Positions 8,566 through 17,027 of a DNA stretch of 45,027 nucleotides are shown here, in pieces. Numbering within the stretch: position 1 is the stretch's first letter; every line of letters begins with the position of its first letter. The notes below the pieces were generated by a model. It made no database searches and was not told where the DNA came from. It saw nothing but the letters and a program-made list of their open reading frames with translations. Position numbers and translations under genes: made by a program. Source of the stretch: Pleurocapsales cyanobacterium LEGE 06147 (GTDB taxonomy: Bacteria > Cyanobacteriota > Cyanobacteriia > Cyanobacteriales > Xenococcaceae); assembly GCA_015207585.1 (NCBI GenBank), contig JADEWQ010000044.1:1-45027 (forward strand), in the 5' to 3' direction.

Positions 8566-9735
8566 CTACTGAGCTTGAACCGTAGGAAGTTGCTCTGGTT
8601 GGATTGTTAATGCTACAGTTTTTCCATTCCGTCGCAGTTCTATCTGTAGATCGCCACCAACTCCAGTTTTTTCTATTAATTGTTGAATTTGCTTCGTTTC
8701 GCTCACCCTCTGATTATCGATCGCTTGAATGACATCACCTGCTCGCAATCCTGCTTTAGCCGCTGGCGAGCGTCGTTCAACTTGGACGACCAAAATTCCC
8801 TCCTCTTCTTCGACTTTCATCCCACTATTAGGAGAGGTATTGATAAACTGTTTGAGTTGAGGGTTGAGGGCAAGCATCTGAACTCCGATGTAGGGATGTT
8901 CGACGTATCCCATTGTAATGAGCTGTTGGGCAATTTGTTGTGCCGTGTTGATGGGAATGGCAAAGCCTAGTCCTTGGGTTCCGCCAATAATCGCAGTATT
9001 GATACCGATAACTTCTCCTTTAGCATTCAAAAGTGGTCCGCCAGAATTACCCGGATTGATGGCGGCATCAGTTTGAATAAAGCCAACGCGCTTATCGGGT
9101 ATACCAATTGCTGCGCTCGAACGTTCGATACCGCTGATCACCCCAACCGTTACGGTTTCCTGTAATCCTAAAGGATTCCCAATTGCGATCGCCCACTGTC
9201 CCTGCCGAACCTTGTCAGAGTTACCAATCGTAACCTTAGGAAGGTTCTCTGCTTGCACCTGAATCACTGCCACATCCGTTACCGGATCTTTGCCTAAAAC
9301 TTTACCTGCCAAAATGCGACCATCTTGAAAGGAAACGGTTACCGTATCCGCTTTGTCTACCACATGAGCATTAGTCAAAATCACTCCAGCCGGATCGATG
9401 ACAAACCCCGAACCAATGCCTCGCAAAACGGGGGCAGAAGATGGTACTTGCTGTCCTCCGCCTAGAAAAGGCTTTAAAAAATCCGGTACATCTGCGCCTA
9501 AGCTGCGGGATACATTTACCTGGACTACTGCTGCCTCTGCTCTATCGACTGCTGCAGTAACAAAATTGTCTTCTAGATTCTGAGCCAGAAGAATACCGCC
9601 TCGATCGGTTAATTTTTGAGAGGCTGCTAGGTGCGTCTGTTGGAATGGTAATGCTCGCGCAACAGATCCATTATTCAAGAATACGACTCCAAGACTAACT
9701 AGTAAGATCAGCAAGCAAGTTGCTAGTTTTTGCAT
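8566..9735 (-). CDS. Deg/HtrA-family trypsin-like serine protease
   Basis: Cyanobacterial HhoA/HhoB/HtrA-type periplasmic or membrane-associated protease that degrades damaged proteins under light or heat stress; 389 aa is typical. An N-terminal hydrophobic signal or anchor covers about residues 4-21. The trypsin-like domain has the catalytic triad His124 (LTNAHVV), Asp154 (DVAVIQV) and Ser231 (NPGNSGGPL). One PDZ domain follows at about 280-380, with the ligand-binding strand near YIGVQML and AGLRAGDVIQAID. I cannot say which of the three cyanobacterial paralogues it is. It faces cobN convergently and is followed on the upstream side by other stress-type genes in the same orientation. Confidence 0.93.
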   Translation of the reverse strand: MQKLATCLLILLVSLGVVFLNNGSVARALPFQQTHLAASQKLTDRGGILLAQNLEDNFVTAAVDRAEAAVVQVNVSRSLGADVPDFLKPFLGGGQQVPSSAPVLRGIGSGFVIDPAGVILTNAHVVDKADTVTVSFQDGRILAGKVLGKDPVTDVAVIQVQAENLPKVTIGNSDKVRQGQWAIAIGNPLGLQETVTVGVISGIERSSAAIGIPDKRVGFIQTDAAINPGNSGGPLLNAKGEVIGINTAIIGGTQGLGFAIPINTAQQIAQQLITMGYVEHPYIGVQMLALNPQLKQFINTSPNSGMKVEEEEGILVVQVERRSPAAKAGLRAGDVIQAIDNQRVSETKQIQQLIEKTGVGGDLQIELRRNGKTVALTIQPEQLPTVQAQ

Positions 9736-9934
9736 AGGACTATCATTTTCAAATTGTGCTCAAACGTAACATCGACCGAGTATTAATTACTTGGCGATCG
9801 CTCCATTAGATCCATTGAAAATCATTGCTTTGATTCCCACTCCAGTACTGACAATCTCTCGAGCGAATGCAAATTTTTGATTGGAAACTATACCTATCTA
9901 GCTCCTTGAAATCTCGATTAAGTCATTATTGATG

Positions 9935-10527
9935 CTACGGGTTGGATTGAGTTAGATTTTCTGAAATTGAACGAGCAAGTTGTAAATGCTCTTGTAAAAT
10001 TGGGACTGTTTCGGCTGCGAACGCTTTTAGCTCTGGATCTTCTCCCTGCTCTGCCTGGCGTTGATACATCGATACATCTTTGGTATGAGCTTCAACCATA
10101 TGTTGCATGTATTGACGATCGAACTCCGCACCGGAAAGCTCCGACAAGCGATCCATGACGTTTCGATCTTGCTCGCTTATCTCATTAGGTAGCGTAATGC
10201 CTTCTGGGATGCTATTTGCTCGAGTTGATTATTTGTCTGCGTGTGATCTGTGACCATCCGTTGTCCAAACTGTCTTACGGCATTGTTAGATGCCTGTTGA
10301 GATGCCAATTGTCCGAGTTGAACTTCTGCGATGCCACCCTGAGCCGCTTCAATTACAAACTCTCGGTCGGAATCACTGAGAGTAGTCTCAGTTTCGGTGG
10401 GTGAGCGATCGGGCATTGTTTGAGCGTATGTCGCGGTGTAGTCTGTTTGTGTGGCTGTTTTATAACCTGTTGCGCTGGCTAGAGCGATCGCACTAAAAAC
10501 AATCATCGTTATTTTTGACTTAAACAT
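9935..10527 (-). pseudogene. DUF4142 protein broken by a one-base frameshift
   Basis: Two minus-strand frames together form one DUF4142 (ferritin-like four-helix) protein of about 197 aa. The first part (10527 to about 10200) starts with a signal peptide and holds DREFVIEAAQGGIAEVQLGQLA and MVTDHTQTNNQLEQIASQK, then runs into RYLMR and a stop. The second (to 9935) continues in another frame with the expected DRLSELSGAEFDRQYMQHMVEAH. Adding one G in the GGC near 10199-10203 restores K-G-I-T-L-P-N-E-I-S, the usual family reading. A good ribosome site (AAGGA) precedes the first ATG. This is either a recent mutation or a sequencing error. DUF4142 proteins are exported and often stress-linked; their biochemical role is unclear. 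Confidence 0.85.
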
Positions 10528-10573
10528 GGCTAATTTTCCTTATTCTTCTCTCTTATTAGTCCCGAGCCTATGG

Positions 10574-10954
10574 TTACTTGCTTTGACCGCGTCTTAGGTT
10601 GAGATTGTTGTTGGCATTTTCTGCCGTCATTTCTGGATTTGGCATATCCCGCTCTTCGGCAATTGGTGGAACCGTGTAATCTTTTTCCAGCCGTTCCCGT
10701 GTTGGAGGATAGGCTCCAGTAGTAGTAAACATCTCGGCATCGGTCGGATCTTCGGTTTCTTTATTACCAGCTATATTCGTGGCAGCTTTATCCTTTACGT
10801 TCGGCTTGTCTCCTATGGTTTCATCTGCCTTAGCTTGAGCATCTAACATCGCACTGCCACCGCTAAAGTGTTCTGGTTGGGTAAATGTTGCTTGAGCTTC
10901 AGCGGCTTCGTTATTAGATTGTGCTGATTGATTTGCCATTGATTTGTCATTCAT
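10574..10954 (-). CDS. disordered hydrophilic protein, 126 aa
   Basis: I do not recognise a domain. The protein is Asn/Ala/Glu/Thr-rich and low in hydrophobic residues, without a signal peptide, and is probably mostly unstructured, resembling small stress-linked hydrophilic proteins. The start at 10954 is supported by GGAGG nine bases upstream of the ATG; a second Met at residue 6 is possible. It lies 46 bases upstream of the DUF4142 gene in the same orientation, so the two may be cotranscribed. Function unknown. Confidence 0.6.
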   Translation of the reverse strand: MNDKSMANQSAQSNNEAAEAQATFTQPEHFSGGSAMLDAQAKADETIGDKPNVKDKAATNIAGNKETEDPTDAEMFTTTGAYPPTRERLEKDYTVPPIAEERDMPNPEMTAENANNNLNLRRGQSK

Positions 10955-11052
10955 TGTTGGTTTCCTCCATTAGTCAGTTACAAGTTCAATAACGTGTATT
11001 AGCGATCGCTATTTTTGTAAGAGACGAGCATAAACTACATCACAATCGAGGA

Positions 11053-11068
11053 TGAAAATCGATTTTCA
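11053..11068. promoter_or_regulatory. 16-bp perfect palindrome upstream of the 126-aa gene
   Basis: TGAAAATCGATTTTCA lies about 100 bases upstream of the start at 10954, in the otherwise featureless interval 10955-11266. It could be an operator; I cannot name the regulator. The rest of this gap contains one HIP1 site and no gene that I can see. Confidence 0.35.
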
Positions 11069-11266
11069 GGCACGGGTCTATTACTTTCTTCCTTCAAACC
11101 TCTTCCTCCTTACTTATTTTGTGTAAGCGTGGTTTACTGTTCCCCGTTCCCTTTGAATCGATCGCAGCAAAACTTCCGTGCAATCCATAGGGAATATGAT
11201 GCTTTAAGTGCAGGCGGGCGATCGCTCCATTAGAAAACGCTCTCGTCAAAATTTAAGCTAAGTTAT

Positions 11267-11683
11267 TTACTCTGCCTCTACTAAGGCAGGTATCAACACG
11301 GTATCGATGACGTGGATAACACCATTGTCGGTAAGTATATCGGATTGCAAAACCTTTGCATTATTGACTGTGATGCCGTCAGAAGAATCAATTGCCAAGA
11401 TTGAACCTTCGACGGTTTCTGCTTCTTCAATCTGTGCCAAATCTTCAGCTCTCACATCCCCAAAAGTAATATGATAGGACACGAGCCTCTTGAGTTTTAG
11501 CTCGTTCTGGAGCAGTGAGTCTAAGGTACCCTCTGGCAACTTGGCAAAAGCCTCATCTGTAGGTGCAAAAACTGTAAAGGGACCGGAACCTTCCAGAATT
11601 TCTTCCACTTTAGCAGCCTTAGCAGTCTTCAGTAGCGTATTAAAAGTTCCCGCCTTGACCGCAGTTTCGACAATGTTAGCCAT
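11267..11683 (-). CDS. fasciclin (FAS1) domain protein
   Basis: Single FAS1 domain of 138 aa, normal for bacterial one-domain members. The H1 block GPFTVFAPTDEAFAKLP is at about residues 34-50, the YHITFGDV block near 71, and the H2 block LTDNGVIHVIDTVLIP near 117-132. There is no signal peptide, unlike secreted adhesion-type FAS1 proteins; many cyanobacteria have such a short form. FAS1 domains mediate adhesion or protein contacts; its substrate here is unknown. AAGGA lies 7 bases before the ATG. It is transcribed in the same direction as the DUF4142 group, but with a gap of over 300 bases. Confidence 0.92.
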   Translation of the reverse strand: MANIVETAVKAGTFNTLLKTAKAAKVEEILEGSGPFTVFAPTDEAFAKLPEGTLDSLLQNELKLKRLVSYHITFGDVRAEDLAQIEEAETVEGSILAIDSSDGITVNNAKVLQSDILTDNGVIHVIDTVLIPALVEAE

Positions 11684-11954
11684 GAGAGTTCCTTAGGTAT
11701 TAGCGATCGGTATTTATTTATTAAAAACCAATAGATTCTTTACTATTTTCAGGAATCGGTTTGATATGTACCTCTTACCCTGGAGAGATTTCTCTCCAAT
11801 TCGCTAAAAAGTTATAGGTACACTTGTCCATAGAAGATAAGGCTAGAAAACAATAGGTGTAAGTAAATACAATAATTTTTTTGAAGTCTATAAAATATTA
11901 AAAAATAATTAAGTATAAACACTTAATGGGTGCTCAATTAGATGCGATCTTTAA

Positions 11955-12537
11955 AAATTGCACGATGGAGAAATTCTGCGATCGCCTATCATCATTTCTA
12001 ACGCTACTATCTGGGATACCTATGGCAAACTCTTATCTTCAGAAGATCTACCCCCTGCCTACCGTCAAGCGGCTTTAGCAACTCCTGCAGTAGATAGCTT
12101 TATGCATCTACATGATTAAAGCTGACGGCTTGAAGGAATTAACCGGACATCACGTAGTCGTCCACGACAGCGAGCAAGATATTACAGCACCGGGCGATAC
12201 TTGTATGATCTCCATTCCCTCGGTATGGGATAAAAATCTTGCGCCCTCAGGATATCACGTCGTCCATGGCTATACCTTAGAACCCTATCAGAACTGAAGA
12301 AACAAGAGCGATCGCAATCTCTATATCACGCCCTTAAAAAAATTATTCCCGATCTCGACAATCGCATCGCCCTCGAACTAATCGGAACTCCCCTAACTCA
12401 CTCGCGTTTTCTTCGTCTTTGGGTTTGTTTAAAGTCAACTCGTTGGGAAAAAACTTCAGATCTTTTTCTTGCTAGCGAGACTGCATTGTGCCTTGGCGAG
12501 CGAACCAAGCCTTTAATTCATCTATACTGCTGCAAGT
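11955..12537 (+). pseudogene. decayed CRTISO-like carotenoid oxidoreductase
   Basis: C-terminal remains of a phytoene-dehydrogenase/CRTISO-like FAD protein in two frames. Frame A (about 11979-12117) reads IISNATIWDTYGKLLSSEDL...DSFMHLH. It shifts at about 12112 to a second frame reading GLKELTGHHVVVHDSEQDI...YHVVHGYTLEPYQ, ending in a stop at 12295. It then returns to frame A with KKQERSQSLYHALKKIIPDLDNRIALELIGTPLTHSRFLR. The last 45 codons or so no longer resemble the family, and the N-terminal FAD-binding half is missing. Two frameshifts and both ends lost make this a dead gene; a working copy may exist elsewhere. The family assignment rests on remembered motif similarity. Confidence 0.75.
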
Positions 12538-13021
12538 AATTGATGACAGCTTACAACAGTTCATTGCTTAAAGTGATTACAGTGGTAACTATAAGACTAT
12601 TCTCAATTAAAAAAGGTAGTAGAAAAAACTCAACATTTATTTAAATAACAATAGAGGCGATCGCTAAAATAAAAATCTAAATAATACAAAACCTGTCAAA
12701 CAAAATAACCAAATACGAATAGTTTTGTATTTTTAAAATCTTTTTCGATTTTATTACAAAAAACTTGCAATTCCAATATCTTGGGTGATTTTTTGTTGTA
12801 TAAAATATAAGTGAGATCGAATCTCAACTACAGTATTAGTATTATTGGGGTTAATTTCTGAAAGTCTTAAAACTGTTCCTTTAATTTTGTTGGCTTCATT
12901 TAGTTATACTTGGCAATTTTGTGAATAAGTTTGTACTTCTTGATAAAGAGTTTCTAATTGAACTTGAATTTGATGAATGCGATCGCTTCTAATTTCTGTA
13001 TCTTTAGTTAGTTGTGTTACT
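12538..13021. other. AT-rich gap with a degraded minus-strand reading frame
   Basis: I see no intact gene. On the minus strand, 13045 to about 12780 reads LCCQKYEVTQLTKDTEIRSDRIHQIQ and onward, with one internal stop after QNCQV and then LNEANKIKGTVLRLSEINPNNT. It has a coding-like, coiled-coil composition but no ATG, and overlaps the 3' end of the clpP-like gene. It may be the remains of a small gene. 12600-12780 is AT-rich with no further feature. Confidence 0.35.
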
Positions 13022-13660
13022 TCATATTTTTGGCAACACAACTGATATAGGCGGTTTTGTCACAATCTTGTCGATTAATCCGTAAACTCTCGCTTCTTCG
13101 GCACTCATAATAAAATCTCGTTGCATATCGCGATCGATTTGTTCTGGCGATCGCCCTGTATTTTCAGCGAGTATTCTGTTAATTGATTCTTTAAGAGACA
13201 AGATTTCTCTTGCTGCTACCTCAATATCGCTCGCTCGTCCTTCAGCTTTTCCTGACGGTTGGCGAAGGGTAATTCTAGCATTAGGTAAAGCGTATCTTTT
13301 ACCTTTTGTACCCGAAGAAAGTAAGAAAACTCCTATCGCCGTAGCAGTCCCCATACAAACTGTACAGACATCTGGACGAATTTGATTAATGGTATCGTAA
13401 ACTGTCATTACCGCCGTCATCGAACCGTCAGAACTATTGATTAAAAATGTGATGTCTTTTTCTGAATCTTCCGCATCGAGAAATAGCATTTGTGCCACGA
13501 TGAGATTGGCTATTTCTTCGGTTAGTTCCTCTCTCAAAAAGATAATTCTTTCTGCCAACAAACGAGAATAAATATCCAACTTTATTTCTTCATTATTTGA
13601 AGGCAGAATCACTCTGGGAATATTCGGGCGATCGGGAAAAATCATATTACTTATCTCCAA
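13022..13660 (-). CDS. ClpP-fold protein lacking catalytic Ser and His (ClpR-like)
   Basis: 212 aa ClpP-family subunit. The fold is well kept: ERIIFLREELTEEIANLIVAQMLFLDAEDSEKDI, INSSDGSMTAVMTVYDTI, and the handle region with SLKESINRILAENTG. The motif GQAASMG, which carries the nucleophile in ClpP, reads GTATAIG, so Ser is Ala108; the HQP motif reads RQP, so His is Arg133. The Asp of the RDxF motif survives as Asp182. It should therefore be proteolytically inactive, like ClpR, but it lacks the extended glycine-containing insert of the usual cyanobacterial ClpR and has no clpP partner beside it. It lies 55 bases downstream of the cupin gene in the same orientation. It may join a Clp ring as a dead subunit, or have diverged to another role. 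Confidence 0.88.
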   Translation of the reverse strand: MEISNMIFPDRPNIPRVILPSNNEEIKLDIYSRLLAERIIFLREELTEEIANLIVAQMLFLDAEDSEKDITFLINSSDGSMTAVMTVYDTINQIRPDVCTVCMGTATAIGVFLLSSGTKGKRYALPNARITLRQPSGKAEGRASDIEVAAREILSLKESINRILAENTGRSPEQIDRDMQRDFIMSAEEARVYGLIDKIVTKPPISVVLPKI

Positions 13661-13715
13661 ATCGGTGCTTATAACAATATTGAATTATCAATCTAACTTT
13701 GAAAATCTTAAAGTT

Positions 13716-14060
13716 TCAATCTGAAATCTTCTCAAAAACTCCCAATGCACCTAATCGAATAGTTAATAATTGAACCGATGTAATTGCTTGGTGAGGACCA
13801 TTTTTAGTACGAGCAGGTGTAAACCAAAATGTACCTGCTTTGCATTCGCGATCGCCTGTTTTGATAATTCCTTCAAGAACATAGACATATTCATCGCAGG
13901 GATGTACGTGGACTGGAATAACAGTACCAGCAGCCATCCGCAATCGATGAATAGATCCTTGTGGCACGGGTTCGGCTAATGATAATATTTGAGTACCAGG
14001 AAGTAACTCTAAATCGCGCCAGGATTCGGTATTAGTATCGATAAATATTTGCTCTTTCAT
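13716..14060 (-). CDS. small cupin-domain protein
   Basis: Single-domain cupin of 114 aa. Motif 1 is AAGTVIPVHVHPCDEYVYVLEG with likely metal ligands His51, His53 and Glu57; motif 2 holds His90 in NGPH. It resembles the ChrR/anti-sigma-type and general metal-binding cupins; the substrate cannot be told. Its ATG immediately follows the stop of the UPF0367-like gene (no gap), so the two are translationally coupled in the minus-strand run that begins at the ArsR gene. Confidence 0.85.
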   Translation of the reverse strand: MKEQIFIDTNTESWRDLELLPGTQILSLAEPVPQGSIHRLRMAAGTVIPVHVHPCDEYVYVLEGIIKTGDRECKAGTFWFTPARTKNGPHQAITSVQLLTIRLGALGVFEKISD

Positions 14061-14276
14061 CTAGTTTTCAGTTAAATTAATAGCGATAATTTCGTTGCTG
14101 AGAACGGCTAATTTAGTTTTAGGATTGCGATCGCACGTCAGTTTTAGCAGTTGTCTTTTCTCTGCATTAATAGCTGCTACAAGTTTATCGAAGAGATCGT
14201 TTGCTTCCTCTTCCGACTTGCGTAGTATAAATAGAGTCAAATCAGAGTTTCTTAGTAACAATTCAATTTTTTGCAT
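14061..14276 (-). CDS. UPF0367-like small protein
   Basis: 71 aa protein resembling the cyanobacterial/plastid UPF0367 family by its pattern: a short strand (IELLLRN), FILRKSEEEANDLFDKLVAAI, then LLKLTC, KLAVLSNEIIAINL and an acidic end. The family has no known function. It sits 15 bases after the SDR gene and abuts the cupin start, so it belongs to the same transcription unit. The similarity is from motif memory and is not certain; it is short and could be a diverged paralogue. Confidence 0.65.
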   Translation of the reverse strand: MQKIELLLRNSDLTLFILRKSEEEANDLFDKLVAAINAEKRQLLKLTCDRNPKTKLAVLSNEIIAINLTEN

Positions 14277-14291
14277 CAGTCAATTCCTCAT

Positions 14292-15323
14292 TCATATTTC
14301 TAAATCTTCTACAACCTTGTCTTCAGTGCCATAATCGAGCAAGTAAGGAATTTCCCAAAACGATCGCTCGGTGGGAGGGTGAGATAGTTGCCAAGCGATC
14401 GCTTGCTGAAGTGCTTTGTCTGCGGAAACGATTTCTTCATACCCCAACTCTTGTCGGATGCGAGATGAGTCTATAATCCACTGTTGAGCAAAATTGAATC
14501 CGCCTTCCCACTCGCTAGGTAAGCGATCTTTAGGAACGGCGAGCGCTTTTCCTTTCCAACCTATCAACTCTCCAATTTTACGAATGCTTTCTAATTCCGA
14601 TAGTGCTTCTGGTTCAGCGACATGATAGATACGACCGATCGCGCGTTCTTTTGTTGTAGCTAACGCGATCGCGTGCGCCACATTTTCTACATATCCATAA
14701 GAACCGCGCCAACAAGCAAGCGTTTCTTCTAACAAAATGACGGGGCGATTTTCCTCCATTCGCTTGAGATAAGCATAAAAGCGATGCCGGGGATCTCCAG
14801 CACCATAAACCATAGGCAAGCGGATGACTGTACTGGGTAAGTCTCTATCTGCCATGAGGATTCGTTCGACGAGAATCTTTTCGTAATCATCTGCAAAATC
14901 TAGCGGTTTTTCTGGCATACCTCGATAAGGATAGAGTTGCTGGCGCAGGGGAGAGTCTTCTGTCAGTGGCGTTGACACAATCTTGCTTTCTCTGTTCCAC
15001 AGGACATCATAGGCGCGGTAGACATCTATGCTGCCGATCGCTACAATTCTCTGGGCAATACCTCGAAAAGTATTCATCAAGGTTTGAGCCTCTATCTCGG
15101 TGAAAGGAATCATATCTAGCACGACTTGAGGTTCTAAACGCTCAAACTCCGGTCTAAATTTTGTCAGATGCTGGCGATCGCCTTTCAGATAATTTACTTG
15201 CACTGGCAAGTCAGCTTGATTTTGTCCTCGGTTGAAAATTGTCACTTCATGTCCCATTGCACACAACTGACGTACGACAGGAGGACCAATAAAGTTAGTT
15301 CCGCCAATGACTAAAATTTTCAT
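14292..15323 (-). CDS. atypical extended SDR (NAD-dependent epimerase-like)
   Basis: 343 aa Rossmann-fold protein with an N-terminal dinucleotide motif GGTNFIG at residues 7-13 and an extended-SDR layout (VIRLPMVYGAGDPRHRF, a C-terminal substrate domain and YHVAEPEALS). I do not see the canonical YxxxK catalytic pair; the expected region reads DDYEKILVE. This places it near the atypical SDRs such as CSP41-like or isoflavone-reductase-like proteins, so it may bind NAD(P) or RNA without classic epimerase chemistry. It starts 12 bases after the hydrolase stop and is followed by the UPF0367-like gene. Substrate unknown. Confidence 0.8.
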   Translation of the reverse strand: MKILVIGGTNFIGPPVVRQLCAMGHEVTIFNRGQNQADLPVQVNYLKGDRQHLTKFRPEFERLEPQVVLDMIPFTEIEAQTLMNTFRGIAQRIVAIGSIDVYRAYDVLWNRESKIVSTPLTEDSPLRQQLYPYRGMPEKPLDFADDYEKILVERILMADRDLPSTVIRLPMVYGAGDPRHRFYAYLKRMEENRPVILLEETLACWRGSYGYVENVAHAIALATTKERAIGRIYHVAEPEALSELESIRKIGELIGWKGKALAVPKDRLPSEWEGGFNFAQQWIIDSSRIRQELGYEEIVSADKALQQAIAWQLSHPPTERSFWEIPYLLDYGTEDKVVEDLEI

Positions 15324-15335
15324 AACCTTTCTCCG

Positions 15336-16109
15336 TTACAAATGCTTTTTAGGAGCAATCTCGCTCAACACCTCAGCTAAATGAGCGGGATGGGACAAGT
15401 GAGGATAGTGACCGCTAGGAATTTCTATCGCTTCAACTCCCAATCGTTTTCGTGCGGCGTAGCGTTGCCATGCAGGAGAGATTATGCGGTCATTAGAGCA
15501 AGCAATATAAGCAGATTCCCCATCTGACAAGCTTTTAGAAGAAAAACTCTCAAAAATATAAGCTAGCGATCGCTGATTTCGTATCTTAGAGAATGCCCAA
15601 TTCGCTACATCCGGTTCGCAGTCGTGATAATAAAACTCCATAGCTACTACTTTGCCTTGTTCGTCTGGTGTCATAAATTTTCCGATACAAGCTGGAACAT
15701 GCAAATTTGGCTCATCGCGAAATTGCTCGAATTTATCGGCTTCTGGTGGTTTGTATCCTGCTTCTTCAAGAAAATTAGAAGGGATCTCGTCATAACATTG
15801 GTCGAGGAAGCTCATACCAGGATGGGGGATAAGTGCGCCTAGAAAAACAAGCTGACGAACTCGATATCGTTCAGCAACAAGGGGAATGACAGTACCTGCC
15901 ATTGAGTGACCGACTAAGATGACATCTTCCTCTGTTTCTGGAAGTGCCTCAAGCACTGCATCAACGTAGTCAGATAAAGTAGCATTAGGATCTTCGATGG
16001 GTAAATCCATTGCTATTGTTTTATGACTTTGCGCTTCAAGATGAGGGATTAATAAATCCCAAACCCAAGCGCCTTGGCAAGCACCGTGAACTAAACAAAA
16101 AAGACTCAT
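15336..16109 (-). CDS. alpha/beta hydrolase
   Basis: 257 aa hydrolase resembling the plant methyl-esterase/hydroxynitrile-lyase-like group: oxyanion region LVHGACQGAWVWDLL at residues 6-20, nucleophile elbow GHSMAG with Ser69, a likely acid in ACSNDRIISP, and catalytic His in SGHYPHLSHP near the end. No signal peptide, so cytoplasmic. It is in the ArsR-headed run, between the nucleotidyltransferase (55-base gap with AAAATTC-type short repeats) and the SDR (12 bases). The substrate, probably a small ester, is not visible. Confidence 0.87.
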   Translation of the reverse strand: MSLFCLVHGACQGAWVWDLLIPHLEAQSHKTIAMDLPIEDPNATLSDYVDAVLEALPETEEDVILVGHSMAGTVIPLVAERYRVRQLVFLGALIPHPGMSFLDQCYDEIPSNFLEEAGYKPPEADKFEQFRDEPNLHVPACIGKFMTPDEQGKVVAMEFYYHDCEPDVANWAFSKIRNQRSLAYIFESFSSKSLSDGESAYIACSNDRIISPAWQRYAARKRLGVEAIEIPSGHYPHLSHPAHLAEVLSEIAPKKHL

Positions 16110-16164
16110 AATAAAAATTCAAAGTTCAAAATTCAAAATTGAAGATAGTTTTGTTGATAATTGA

Positions 16165-17022
16165 TTACTGCCATGCTTGTTTGTGTCGAGCGAGCTTTTG
16201 TCTGACTTGCGATGTATCGATTTGAGGCACATGCAATTCAACTAAATTTACGATTTCTTGTACGATTTCTTTAAGTTGGTTTGCAGTAGTTGGCGATTGT
16301 GCATGAAACAGATTATCTAGACGAGCAGATAAATTCTTAGGAGCAATATTCATTTGTTCGATAAATCTGCTCATGCGCTTAAACTGAAAGGTTGAGTAAT
16401 ACAGGCGGTTTAGTCCGGCTAAAACTCCCAAGATATTCTGCGCTGCTTCAACCAATATTTGATATTTAAAAAGCGTTGCATCTCGCGTTATAAAATAATC
16501 TGCTGGCAAACCCCAAATTGAAAAAAACTGAAGATGCTTTTCGATCGTTGCTCGTGCTAGTGCATCTGGATAATTTGCAGCTTCTGTCTTCCATTTTTGG
16601 ATAAGTTCCTCACCATGTAAGGGAATGCAGATTAAAAGTCCAGATAACGCTTTCTGCACCCAGGAAGTGATATCAAGCTGTTCCAATACAGTTGCCATAT
16701 CTCGTTCCCAGGTAGCAATGGTGACGTGACCGACTTGGCATTCTACACCGTTGACAAAGTATGCCTCTGCAAACCCTCCTTGATTTCTGTCACCAAGAAT
16801 CCAAATGCGCTCCGAACCTTGATTTTGCTGGCGTGCGGTTTCTAATTCCTCTTGGGATGGCAATTTCTCATAATAAATACTCATATCGATGTCGGAGTAG
16901 CGATCGCACATCCCCTCAGCGACAGAACCCGTCACCATTGCTGCTTTTGCTTGAGGATGTGCCCCGTAGGTTTTAGCAACCTGTCGAGCAATTTTCAGCA
17001 AGTATTGACTGTCTTCGTTCAT
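16165..17022 (-). CDS. nucleotidyltransferase-fold protein (DUF4037-like)
   Basis: 285 aa protein of the minimal nucleotidyltransferase superfamily. The signature GSVAEGMCDRYSDID holds Gly32-Ser33 and the metal-binding Asp44 and Asp46; a third acidic residue may be the Glu in VNGVECQVGHVT. The C-terminal two thirds is helical, as in aminoglycoside adenylyltransferase-like and DUF4037 proteins. It starts 5 bases after the SRPBCC stop, so it is almost surely in the same operon. Resistance to an aminoglycoside is one reading, but the substrate is unknown. Confidence 0.75.
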   Translation of the reverse strand: MNEDSQYLLKIARQVAKTYGAHPQAKAAMVTGSVAEGMCDRYSDIDMSIYYEKLPSQEELETARQQNQGSERIWILGDRNQGGFAEAYFVNGVECQVGHVTIATWERDMATVLEQLDITSWVQKALSGLLICIPLHGEELIQKWKTEAANYPDALARATIEKHLQFFSIWGLPADYFITRDATLFKYQILVEAAQNILGVLAGLNRLYYSTFQFKRMSRFIEQMNIAPKNLSARLDNLFHAQSPTTANQLKEIVQEIVNLVELHVPQIDTSQVRQKLARHKQAWQ

Positions 17023-17027
17023 CGTTC

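Noticed and set aside
12112-12297. 61-aa frame as an independent gene
   Set aside because: It is the middle segment of the CRTISO-like pseudogene; the family sequence continues in another frame on both sides.
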